Positions 24,477 to 31,200 of a stretch of 31,200 nt of DNA are shown piece after piece. A program made the translations under genes and the position numbers. The notes beneath the pieces are model-generated. The model did no database searches. It was not told the DNA's origin and was given only the letters and a program-made list of their open reading frames with translations. Position 1 is the stretch's first letter, and each line of letters begins with the position of its first letter. Source of the stretch: Methanosphaera sp. rholeuAM130 (GTDB taxonomy: Archaea > Methanobacteriota > Methanobacteria > Methanobacteriales > Methanobacteriaceae). The DNA lies in the NCBI GenBank assembly GCA_003266065.1, contig MUZY01000199.1, forward strand, positions 1 to 31,200. Reading direction: 5' to 3'.

Positions 24477-25531
24477 TATTATCTCAAGAGAATGAAACGC
24501 TTCCCAAAGCAGAACTTACTGCAAGAATGGAAACGTTGGGCATTGCCTACACCATACTTGAGGAATATCCTGGCGTAATTGTTCTGGAAGTGGATGCGGA
24601 TGAGGACTTGGTAAATAAGCTGGGAAGTCATCTTGCATACTCCCATGAGGTGCTTGAAAACATTAAGCACACTACTGTAGAGGACATCATGAAGGATGCC
24701 AAGGAAATTTCATGGGATGAGATAATCGATGGCTCATTCAAGGTAAGGGTCAGAAGGATAGGAAATGGTCCGGTAGCAAGAAATGAATTGGAAAGAAATA
24801 TCGGCGGCATAATAAAGAAATCATCAGGTATGCCCGTATCACTGGATGATTCGGAATATACAATAAAATTAATCTTTACAAAGCCAACAGAGACTATAAA
24901 TGAACATAAGGAACTTTCCATATTGAAATATAACAAGATAATCATTGCAAAAAGTATTGTTCTGCAGGATAAACGACACTTCTTTGACAACAAACCCCAT
25001 AAAAGACCATATTTCCATCCCGGATCAATGAGTCCGAAACTGGCATTATGTATGGTTAACTTGGCTCACGTTCATGAAAATGATGTGGTGCTTGACCCCT
25101 TCTGTGGAACTGGGGGAATCCTAATAGAAGCAGGATGCCTGAATACGAAATTGATAGCCAGCGATATTGAAAGGCACATGGTTGAAGGGACAAGGTTAAA
25201 CCTGGAAGCGGAAGGATTCAGGGAATTTGAAGTCTACTGGGAAGATGTCCGAAAGTTGGAATTAAATGAAAGGGTAGACGCGGTTGCAATGGATCCTCCA
25301 TACGGGATATCAACAACACTTGGTGGAATCGACACCAAAAAGCTTTATCATGAAGCTTTAATAGCAATAGCCAAACATCTTAAGGATGATGGATACATAT
25401 GTATGGCAAGTCCGCATTACATAGACTTGTATGAAGTAATCGAGGATACGCCTCTTGAAATATTGGAACAGCATGCAATAAGAATGCATAAAAGTTTAAC
25501 GAGAATAATAACTGTTTTATCAAAAAGATAG
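24461..25531 (+). CDS. tRNA (guanine(10)-N2)-dimethyltransferase, archaeal Trm-G10
   Basis: This SAM-dependent enzyme makes N2-methyl- and N2,N2-dimethylguanosine at position 10 of tRNA. An N-terminal THUMP region (about 50-150) for tRNA binding precedes the methyltransferase domain with DPFCGTGGILIEAG (212-225), the acidic SDIE after the second strand (234-237) and the catalytic DPPYG (278-282). The whole 356-residue plan matches the archaeal Trm11-related family. AAGGAGG lies 11 bases before ATG 24461, inside the preceding gene, so translation is coupled. cimA follows nine bases after the stop. Confidence 0.92.
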   Translation: MEITVILSQENETLPKAELTARMETLGIAYTILEEYPGVIVLEVDADEDLVNKLGSHLAYSHEVLENIKHTTVEDIMKDAKEISWDEIIDGSFKVRVRRIGNGPVARNELERNIGGIIKKSSGMPVSLDDSEYTIKLIFTKPTETINEHKELSILKYNKIIIAKSIVLQDKRHFFDNKPHKRPYFHPGSMSPKLALCMVNLAHVHENDVVLDPFCGTGGILIEAGCLNTKLIASDIERHMVEGTRLNLEAEGFREFEVYWEDVRKLELNERVDAVAMDPPYGISTTLGGIDTKKLYHEALIAIAKHLKDDGYICMASPHYIDLYEVIEDTPLEILEQHAIRMHKSLTRIITVLSKR

Positions 25532-25540
25532 GTGAGTTAC

Positions 25541-27031
25541 ATGTTTGAAAATCTAAGAATATTGGATACGACTCTAAGGGATGGTGAACAAACTCCGGGA
25601 GTACTTATAACATCCAATGAAAAATTGAAGATAGCCCTTAAACTCGACGAGTTGGGCGTGGACATAATAGAAGCAGGTTCGGCAATAACATCCAAGGATG
25701 AGCAAAAGAGTATCAAAACGATTACGGAAAATAAATTGAATGCTGAAATCTGCAGTTTTGCAAGACCACTAAAGATAGATATAGACACGGCAATCGATTG
25801 TGACGTAGACAGTATTCACCTGGTAATTCCATCATCAGATCTGCACATCCAGCAGAAGTTAAGAAAATCAAGACAGGAAGTGGAGCAGATGGCCGTTAAC
25901 GCTACCGAATATGCAAAAAGTCATGGATTGATAGTGGAATTGTCAACGGAAGATGCAACCCGTACAAGTATCGATGACTTAAAACATCTCTACACCGGAT
26001 GTATTGATGCAGGCTGTGATAGGATATGTGCATGTGATACGATAGGACTATTGACCCCCGAGAGGGCCTATGAATTCTACGGTGAACTTTCCACTTTAGG
26101 CATGCCTCTTAGCGTTCACTGTCACAACGATTTCGGCTTGGCCGTTGCAAATACGCTGGCGGCACTGCGAGCCGGAGCAACACAAGCTCATGTAACGATA
26201 AACGGGTTGGGTGAAAGAGCGGGCAACGCTTCATGTGAAGAGTTGATAATGGCAATAGAATCATTATACAATGAAAGGACACACATCAAAACGGAACTAT
26301 TCTATGAAACGTCCCAGCTTGTCGAAAGGATATCCGGCGTGACGTTACAGACAAACAAGGCAATAGTTGGAGCCAATGCATTTGCACACGAATCAGGCAT
26401 ACACGCCGACGGGGTACTTAAAAATTCGGATACCTATGAACCTATGAAACCTGAAAAGGTAGGTCACAGAAGAAGGTTCATTCTGGGAAAACATGTTGGA
26501 AAACATGTAATACGCGAAAAAATTAAGGAAACAAGGACGATAGTCACGGAAGACGAATTGAATCGCATATTCGAGAGGGTAAAAGCATTATCCGATATGG
26601 GAAAAACGGTAACGGACGTTGATTTGCAGGCAATAACCGATGAAATCTTAAGCATAAATCCTGAAGACTCACTTATACTGCAGGAATACACTACCGTATC
26701 GGGAAATAGAATGACGCCGACGGCATCCGTAAAGGTAAACATAAACAATAGGGAAAAAATAGAAGCGGGTGTAGGAGTAGGACCGGTGGATGCCGCAATA
26801 GAAGCAATAAGAAAAACTGTGGCCGACACGGCGGACATCACGCTTGAAGAATATCATGTGGATGCGATAACCGGTGGAACGGATGCACTTATTGACGTAT
26901 TGGTAAAGCTTAAACACGACGATAAGATAATAACTTCACGCAGTACCGAACCGGATATTATAATGGCAAGTGTAGAGGCATATCTTAAGGGTGTAAACAA
27001 GATATTGACCGATAAGAAAAGAGGACAATAG
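25541..27031 (+). CDS. cimA: (R)-citramalate synthase
   Basis: This enzyme condenses pyruvate and acetyl-CoA to citramalate, the first step of the threonine-independent isoleucine route of methanogens. The catalytic TIM barrel starts with LDTTLRDGEQTPGV, has a VHCHNDFGLAVAN metal-binding motif, NGLGERAGNA and the HESGIHADG segment. From about residue 370 a LeuA-type regulatory domain follows (VSGNRMTPTASVKV, GVGPVDAAIEAIRK, ITGGTDALIDV). EAGSAITSKDE and NAEICSFAR together with the 496-residue length fit Methanocaldococcus CimA better than its LeuA or AksA. GGTGA precedes ATG 25541; the upstream in-frame GTG at 25532 is part of that ribosome site. Confidence 0.88.
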   Translation: MFENLRILDTTLRDGEQTPGVLITSNEKLKIALKLDELGVDIIEAGSAITSKDEQKSIKTITENKLNAEICSFARPLKIDIDTAIDCDVDSIHLVIPSSDLHIQQKLRKSRQEVEQMAVNATEYAKSHGLIVELSTEDATRTSIDDLKHLYTGCIDAGCDRICACDTIGLLTPERAYEFYGELSTLGMPLSVHCHNDFGLAVANTLAALRAGATQAHVTINGLGERAGNASCEELIMAIESLYNERTHIKTELFYETSQLVERISGVTLQTNKAIVGANAFAHESGIHADGVLKNSDTYEPMKPEKVGHRRRFILGKHVGKHVIREKIKETRTIVTEDELNRIFERVKALSDMGKTVTDVDLQAITDEILSINPEDSLILQEYTTVSGNRMTPTASVKVNINNREKIEAGVGVGPVDAAIEAIRKTVADTADITLEEYHVDAITGGTDALIDVLVKLKHDDKIITSRSTEPDIIMASVEAYLKGVNKILTDKKRGQ

Positions 27032-27032
27032 T

Positions 27033-27551
27033 ATGCAGGATTTACAACGGGATTTGCTCTCGGGATATGACATAGAAATCCATGCCTATGAGGATTGCAG
27101 TATTGAAAAAATCCCTTCCTTTTTAAAGCAAATTGATGAAATAACTGCTCTAAATGATGAATCAATAATACAGCTTCTTGACTGCGATTATATCTGTGGC
27201 AGAAGGCATTTGAATCAGGGCATATCCCAGGCAATCAAGGCATTTAATGAAAATGAGAACTTTGCAAACGATAAGGGTTTGGAAATCTGTGTAAGATTGT
27301 CCGCACAAAAACAAATCAGTCAGGCATTGAAGTTATTGGGGATAAAAGAAAAGGGAAACATAATAGTAATCTATATTAACGCTACCGATAAACAGATAGA
27401 ATTGACAGAAGAGTTATTGTCGGATAGAAATGATGAACTGATAGAGATGTATGATGAGGATTCCATAATAAAAGCATATGATTTATATGATGACGTGAAT
27501 GTAGTGGATGCCATCTGTGAAAGGATAGCATTGCTTGCGCTCCAAAGTTGA
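27033..27551 (+). CDS. cgi121: KEOPS complex subunit Cgi121
   Basis: Cgi121 binds the Bud32 kinase-like subunit and the tRNA 3' end in the KEOPS complex, which makes N6-threonylcarbamoyladenosine on ANN-decoding tRNAs. Recognisable segments are CGRRHLNQGISQAIKAFNE (about 51-69), LEICVRLSAQKQISQALKLLGI (the conserved core, about 84-105, in two pieces) and the closing VVDAICERIALLALQ helix. At 172 residues it is normal. It starts one base after the cimA stop, with GAGG eight bases before the ATG. The other KEOPS genes are not in the window. A T run at about 27571-27577 may terminate the operon. Confidence 0.85.
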   Translation: MQDLQRDLLSGYDIEIHAYEDCSIEKIPSFLKQIDEITALNDESIIQLLDCDYICGRRHLNQGISQAIKAFNENENFANDKGLEICVRLSAQKQISQALKLLGIKEKGNIIVIYINATDKQIELTEELLSDRNDELIEMYDEDSIIKAYDLYDDVNVVDAICERIALLALQS

Positions 27552-27658
27552 TGCTATTTCATATCATGCGTCGGCTTTTTTGTCCCCCATTTTTTACAGG
27601 AATTACTTTTCATTAGAAGAATATGGTTTAATGGGTATGCTAAATTAGCTGTGGTCAT

Positions 27659-28648
27659 TTAAGAAGACTCTATTTTATCGACTACGATTTCTGCCAGTTT
27701 ATCCATATTCCCTTTCGTCAAATATTCGATGTCCATATTCTTTGTTTCCACGTTTACCGATGGAATTTTTAATCGGTTATAGTTGGGTCCTGTTGTTATT
27801 ATGGATTTGTTGTTCGGGATATCCAGTTCCTGTTTTATGTGATAGGCGAGTTTTTTCGCCGTTTTCTTGCTTTCCGTTTTTATTATGGTATTCGTTCCGG
27901 TATAACTTTCATGGATTATGTGGTGTGTTTTGTCGTCTTTAAGTTTCTCGGACAGTATTCTTTTCAGATAAGTGTTGGCCTTCACTGTTTTTTGGAGTAT
28001 TTCGGGGGATTTTTTTATTTCATTTGCTATGGCGGCACATGTAATGTTATCCGCCTTGAATGTTTTGAGCAAATGCTTGTTGAACGCTACTTTTTGAGTT
28101 AAATTGTTTATGAATCCACCGTTTTCACAGTTTACTATTTTTGGACTTCCGGTTGATGCTATCTGCACGTCACAGTAAGCGTTTATCTTTTCATGCCCTA
28201 TTGTTCCTGAAATATCCAGTATTAATATCACATCATGTACATTGCACAGTTCATAAATTTCCTCAATGGGTTGAAGTCTCGTATATGCACACAGTGATGT
28301 AATATAAATGGATTTTATTTCATAATCTTCAATATAATTCTTCAAAGATTCGATATTTATCATACCTTCATCCGTCTCGATTTCCAGATATTTCTTGTTC
28401 AAGATGTCGCACGATTTTTTAAATCCGTTCCATCCACCCATATCCACAGTCAAAATAGGCTCCGGAAGGGATTCGACAACGGTAAATATGCAGCTGTCTG
28501 CACAGTTTAATATATGTGTCTCGGCAGATGGAAGAATGAATCTGATAGCACAAACGGCATCCTCATAATGGTCATGATTAGACCCAACGGCATCACGCAT
28601 AGCACGGAGAGTATCGTCGCTGATTTTCTTATATTCTAACTTCAACAT
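27659..28648 (-). CDS. Unidentified PLP-dependent-transferase-fold protein
   Basis: This 329-residue protein reads like a small fold-type I PLP protein: an alternating alpha/beta large domain with SIYITSLCAYTRLQPIEEI, LILDISGTIGHEK (the place of the cofactor Asp) and IASTGSPKIVNCENGGFI, where Lys in GSPK would be the Schiff-base residue (about 175). A small C-terminal domain starts near 200. The family is not recognised. The Asp-x-x-Gly instead of Asp-x-x-His motif and the short N-terminus make catalysis uncertain. SelA-, SepCysS- or cysteine-desulfurase-like ancestry are options. GGGGA lies six bases before ATG 28648. It follows NreA by 55 bases on the same strand, and the two may share a transcript. 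Confidence 0.65.
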   Translation of the reverse strand: MLKLEYKKISDDTLRAMRDAVGSNHDHYEDAVCAIRFILPSAETHILNCADSCIFTVVESLPEPILTVDMGGWNGFKKSCDILNKKYLEIETDEGMINIESLKNYIEDYEIKSIYITSLCAYTRLQPIEEIYELCNVHDVILILDISGTIGHEKINAYCDVQIASTGSPKIVNCENGGFINNLTQKVAFNKHLLKTFKADNITCAAIANEIKKSPEILQKTVKANTYLKRILSEKLKDDKTHHIIHESYTGTNTIIKTESKKTAKKLAYHIKQELDIPNNKSIITTGPNYNRLKIPSVNVETKNMDIEYLTKGNMDKLAEIVVDKIESS

Positions 28649-28703
28649 TTATTGTCCCCTGTTTTTATATAATAATTGTCCTGATTTAATCGTCCTTCTT
28701 TAT

Positions 28704-29870
28704 CTAAAAGAATTGGTCAAGCGTTGTCTGCCGGTGTTTGATAATGTCATCAAGCAAGTCTCCGGCCATTCTAAAGTCTTTGACCGTTAACTGCAGCTTA
28801 GTTTCAATATAGTCAAGTGCATTCGTCAACGTCTCGAATTCCTTGTATGGACTGCTCATTGCATGTCTGATATTTTCACGAACATTGAATACTCCCAATG
28901 GTATGTAATTTTCATTTGCCTCCCTGAACACGATACAGCCGGCCTGAAGCTTATCCCTTTCCAGCTGTTCTAAAATGGCCATCTTGGCGGTATAATAGCA
29001 TCCGCCAACACGGGAGTACTCTTTTTTGCCCTTGTTGTTTTCATAATCTGTAAATATCATGGTTCCCTTTCCGTTGATGTCAAGGAATGCCTCCATCCAT
29101 TCGTACTGCCAAGGGGTTGGAATTTCAAGTATTGCATAATAATTGTTGAGGCTGGAATACTCGTAAACGCGGTAGGTGTCCACTTGGGAATAGTACTTTA
29201 CCTTCTCAAGCAGCTTATCGGCGATGGTGGTATCAACGGCAGTTATTGACCATCTGGTAGGAACAAGCTTTCTATTGTCCTTAACGCCCATAGTCCCGAC
29301 ACTGAATGCCTTTTGAATCTGTGAAAATGGAACGTCCTTGTCGTGGAGTATTTCAACGGCATCGGCGGCCTTCAAATCAGTATCATAATATGTCTTTTCC
29401 AGCTGATGATCCCACTTGACGTTGTCGATGTCAAACTTTTTTAAGACGGCACTTGGTCCATGTGGGGCATTTTCGGCACTAAATGTCATACCTCTCGGCT
29501 TTTTGTTGAATTGTGCCTCACTTGCTATTGACTTTGATGCCATGGAGATTTCCTGCAGTTTTTCAACGTAGTTGTTATCAAGATCGGTGATTCCTATAGT
29601 CTGCTTTCCGCGTACCAGATTCAGTCTGTAGGATATGATTTCCTGCTGCGTTGTACTGTTGTTGACCCATGCTTCGGGATTATCCATGATTGAGGAGTCC
29701 TCATAACTCGGTGCAAGAAGCGGCCCGGCAAATACCTTCGGATAATTGTAGGTTCCGATGAATACTGAAGGAGGCGTTGTTCCGTCTAACTGTTTGTCTA
29801 CCTTCGTTGATTTCATGTTATATAACTGTTTCGTTATCTGTTTTAGGTATGCATACTTGCTTTCAATCAT
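28704..29870 (-). CDS. nreA: DNA repair protein NreA, zinc-finger-less form
   Basis: NreA is an archaeal DNA-repair protein that works with PCNA. The conserved N-domain segments are PSVFIGTYNYPKVFAGPLLAP and LVRGKQTIGI. The C-domain includes QIQKAFSVGTMGVKDNRKLVPTRWSIT (two adjacent blocks), and the last residues QTTLDQFF (381-388) are a classical PCNA-interacting peptide. Most NreA proteins begin with a four-Cys zinc finger. This one has no N-terminal Cys at all, and AGGAGG eight bases before ATG 29870 shows that the start is not misplaced. A minus-strand TATA-like stretch at about 29902-29918 lies suitably upstream. Confidence 0.88.
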   Translation of the reverse strand: MIESKYAYLKQITKQLYNMKSTKVDKQLDGTTPPSVFIGTYNYPKVFAGPLLAPSYEDSSIMDNPEAWVNNSTTQQEIISYRLNLVRGKQTIGITDLDNNYVEKLQEISMASKSIASEAQFNKKPRGMTFSAENAPHGPSAVLKKFDIDNVKWDHQLEKTYYDTDLKAADAVEILHDKDVPFSQIQKAFSVGTMGVKDNRKLVPTRWSITAVDTTIADKLLEKVKYYSQVDTYRVYEYSSLNNYYAILEIPTPWQYEWMEAFLDINGKGTMIFTDYENNKGKKEYSRVGGCYYTAKMAILEQLERDKLQAGCIVFREANENYIPLGVFNVRENIRHAMSSPYKEFETLTNALDYIETKLQLTVKDFRMAGDLLDDIIKHRQTTLDQFF

Positions 29871-29949
29871 CTCATTTGCCTCCTTCGCTTTAGTTACAAT
29901 ATAATATTATATTATTCTTTTTGAAACTTATGTTATTTTAGGTTAATTA

Positions 29950-29964
29950 TTTTATTTAAAAATA
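29950..29964 (+). promoter_or_regulatory. TATA box of the proC-like gene
   Basis: TTTTATTTAAAAATA is centred about 22 bases before ATG 29979, and there is no Shine-Dalgarno site in between, so the transcript is probably leaderless or nearly so. Confidence 0.45.
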
Positions 29965-29978
29965 AGAAATAATTTATC

Positions 29979-30770
29979 ATGAATACTAAAGTTACTGAAA
30001 ATAAAATTGGAATATTGGGTGCGGGAAATATTGGACGGGCACTGATAATCAAATTGCTCGAAAAGGGGTATCCTGAGGAAAATATCAAATTGACGTATAG
30101 GGGTTCAATATTTACCTTTGAAAAGATATATGATAACGACCTTGTGGATATGATAAGCGACAATTCAAGGATTGTCGAGGAATCCGATATCATTATTCTC
30201 ACTGTGCCGCCACAGTCATTTAAACAGATAGGCGACTTCGGACTGGATGATGATAAATTGGTAATATCATTCATGGCAGGAATACCGATAGACGATATAA
30301 AAAAGCAAACCGGATCAGACAATGTGGTACGGGTAATGCCGACAGGACCCGATACAATATTAAATTCAAGTGCGATAGCGGGGGTATATCCGCCTGAAGA
30401 TACGGTATGTGAACTGTTGGATTTGCTTGAAGTGGAGTATCATGTCCTGGACAGTGAGGAAGATGTGAAGTACATGACACTCATAGGGTGTTTGCCTGCA
30501 GTATACTGCAATTATGATTATGGCTCAGATGAAAACAAGGAGGCCGTCGATAGGCTATCCGAAAGCTTTCCATTATTTAAAGAACTCTCATACAAGGCAT
30601 CCCTATTGGTTCCAACAGAAAATAAGGATGAATTTGTAAAGAATGTCTCAACTCCGGGGGGAGTCACGCAGAAGATACTCTTTTCGCTTGAAAGTGGCAA
30701 GTCCATCTATGATTCATTGATCGTGGCATTGGATTATATTGATAAGTTAAAGGACATCATTTTCGTTTAA
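29979..30770 (+). CDS. Pyrroline-5-carboxylate reductase-like NAD(P)-binding protein
   Basis: The N-terminal Rossmann fold carries GILGAGNIGRALI (residues 11-23), the second strand TVPPQSFKQIGDFG and VISFMAGIPIDDI. The C-terminal dimer domain includes TPGGVTQKI, the hallmark of ProC enzymes, and RVMPTGPDTI in the place of RxMPNxP. ProC reduces pyrroline-5-carboxylate to proline. At 263 residues the length fits, but several family residues differ (MPTGP for MPNTP, GCLPAVYCNY for the SG-PAY motif), so it may act on another imine. It diverges from nreA. Nothing else of proline synthesis is nearby. Confidence 0.75.
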   Translation: MNTKVTENKIGILGAGNIGRALIIKLLEKGYPEENIKLTYRGSIFTFEKIYDNDLVDMISDNSRIVEESDIIILTVPPQSFKQIGDFGLDDDKLVISFMAGIPIDDIKKQTGSDNVVRVMPTGPDTILNSSAIAGVYPPEDTVCELLDLLEVEYHVLDSEEDVKYMTLIGCLPAVYCNYDYGSDENKEAVDRLSESFPLFKELSYKASLLVPTENKDEFVKNVSTPGGVTQKILFSLESGKSIYDSLIVALDYIDKLKDIIFV

Positions 30771-30842
30771 TTCTTATGAAAAAAGGATATGGATATTCAA
30801 AAAGAAAAGGAGTTAATTTATTTTGAAAATAAAAAACTTATT

Positions 30843-30881
30843 CCCATTAGGGATACATTACTCCCTAAATGTAATGTTGGG
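30843..30881. repeat. Nested inverted repeats upstream of the antitoxin-like gene
   Basis: Two mutually exclusive hairpins overlap here: TTAGGG/CCCTAA (30847-30852 with 30863-30868) and CATTAC/GTAATG (30856-30861 with 30871-30876). Outer CCCA...TGGG bases add a further pairing. The site lies between the proC-like stop and the promoter region (about 30905-30916, TTAAATATAACT) of the next gene. A terminator without a strong T run, or an operator, is possible. Confidence 0.4.
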
Positions 30882-30975
30882 TGCATGTTTCTGATATAAT
30901 TTTGATTAAATATAACTAATATAATGAGTATAACAATTCATAATGAATAAACTTTATTATAACGAGGTGTTTATG

Positions 30976-31200
30976 ATGGCTATGAAAACTATACGGGTAT
31001 CAGAAGATATTCATACCAAGCTTGCCCATTTAGGTTTAAAATCTGAAACATATAATGATATTATAGCAAGACTGATATCTGCATATGAGGAAGAATATTT
31101 GGATGATTTTACAGATGAAGAAGCTGCTTATTATAATGAAAGAATTAGACAGTTTGAAAATGGAGATTATGAGGGAACTGTAGAAATTGATGTTGAGGCT
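30976..31200 (+). CDS. Small antitoxin-like protein (RHH/VapB type), cut by the window end
   Basis: The first 75 codons are visible, beginning MAMKTIRVSEDIHTKLAHLG, then YNDIIARLISAYEEEY, a very acidic stretch and ENGDYEGTVEIDVEA. A short basic beta strand followed by two helices is the ribbon-helix-helix plan of many archaeal type II antitoxins (VapB/RelB-like), and the acidic tail would wrap a toxin. GAGGTG (30964-30969) lies six bases before ATG 30976, and another ATG is directly before it at 30973. No stop is reached, and a toxin gene, if any, lies beyond the window. The toxin-antitoxin assignment is inferred from architecture only. Confidence 0.65.
   Translation, partial: MAMKTIRVSEDIHTKLAHLGLKSETYNDIIARLISAYEEEYLDDFTDEEAAYYNERIRQFENGDYEGTVEIDVEA

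Noticed and set aside
25541..27031. LeuA or AksA assignment
   Set aside because: The N-terminal barrel segments and the presence of the regulatory domain fit CimA better; AksA lacks the C-terminal domain and LeuA has a different N-terminus.
1..31200. CRISPR array, tRNA or rRNA genes, insertion sequences
   Set aside because: I saw no regularly spaced direct repeats, no GC-rich cloverleaf-like or ribosomal stretches and no transposase motifs in any frame.

Overview
The window looks like chromosomal DNA of a low-GC methanogenic archaeon, most likely a Methanobacteriaceae member of the Methanosphaera/Methanobrevibacter type. Evidence for this is the archaeal information-processing genes (topoisomerase VI, aIF1A, RIO1, a Dim2-like KH protein, NreA, Cgi121, archaeal tRNA G10 methyltransferase), methanogen metabolism (a probable coenzyme F430 synthase, citramalate synthase, pyruvoyl arginine decarboxylase), a beta-helix surface protein of the kind common in these gut methanogens, AT-rich spacers with archaeal TATA boxes, and Shine-Dalgarno sites of the AGGAGG/GGTGAT type. 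Several genes start with TTG. No rRNA, tRNA, CRISPR array, transposase or phage gene was seen.

Layout. Positions 1-101 form an inverted fold-back that breaks topoisomerase VI subunit A. The gene's true continuation lies on the opposite strand, so this is probably a contig-end chimera. From 6069 down to the window start, a minus-strand cluster reads aIF1A, an ACR3/BASS-like transporter, RIO1, KH protein, Top6B, Top6A. From 8865 to 6441 lie hemC, a Gfo/Idh/MocA dehydrogenase and an HTH-PRTase regulator. From 12218 to 9136 lie an IMPase-family phosphatase, NAD kinase and a Mur-ligase-like F430 synthase. A likely small plus-strand gene sits at 12380-12571. From 15339 to 12539 lie an ArsR-type regulator and a bacterial-type Lon protease. 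pdaD (+) is followed by convergent hisC and a gamma-carbonic-anhydrase-like gene (-). An NrdG-type activase and an ASCH-TPR fusion protein (+) converge on UPF0280 plus a secreted beta-helix protein (-). A plus-strand block from 22253 to 27551 holds a PH-domain membrane protein, a GGR-family flavoprotein, tRNA G10 methyltransferase, CimA and Cgi121. An unidentified PLP-fold protein and NreA (-) diverge from a ProC-like reductase (+). The window ends inside a small antitoxin-like gene.

How the genes work together. The first block couples translation initiation, small-subunit maturation and DNA topology. hemC and the putative cfbE are the first and last steps of the tetrapyrrole route to F430. 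CimA feeds isoleucine synthesis. Trm-G10 and Cgi121 both serve tRNA modification. NreA carries a PCNA-binding tail and serves DNA repair. No single well-defined novel system stands out. The best candidates for a second look are the fold-back at the edge, the ArsR-Lon pair with an operator-like palindrome, the small gene at 12380, the ASCH-TPR fusion and the UPF0280/beta-helix pair.
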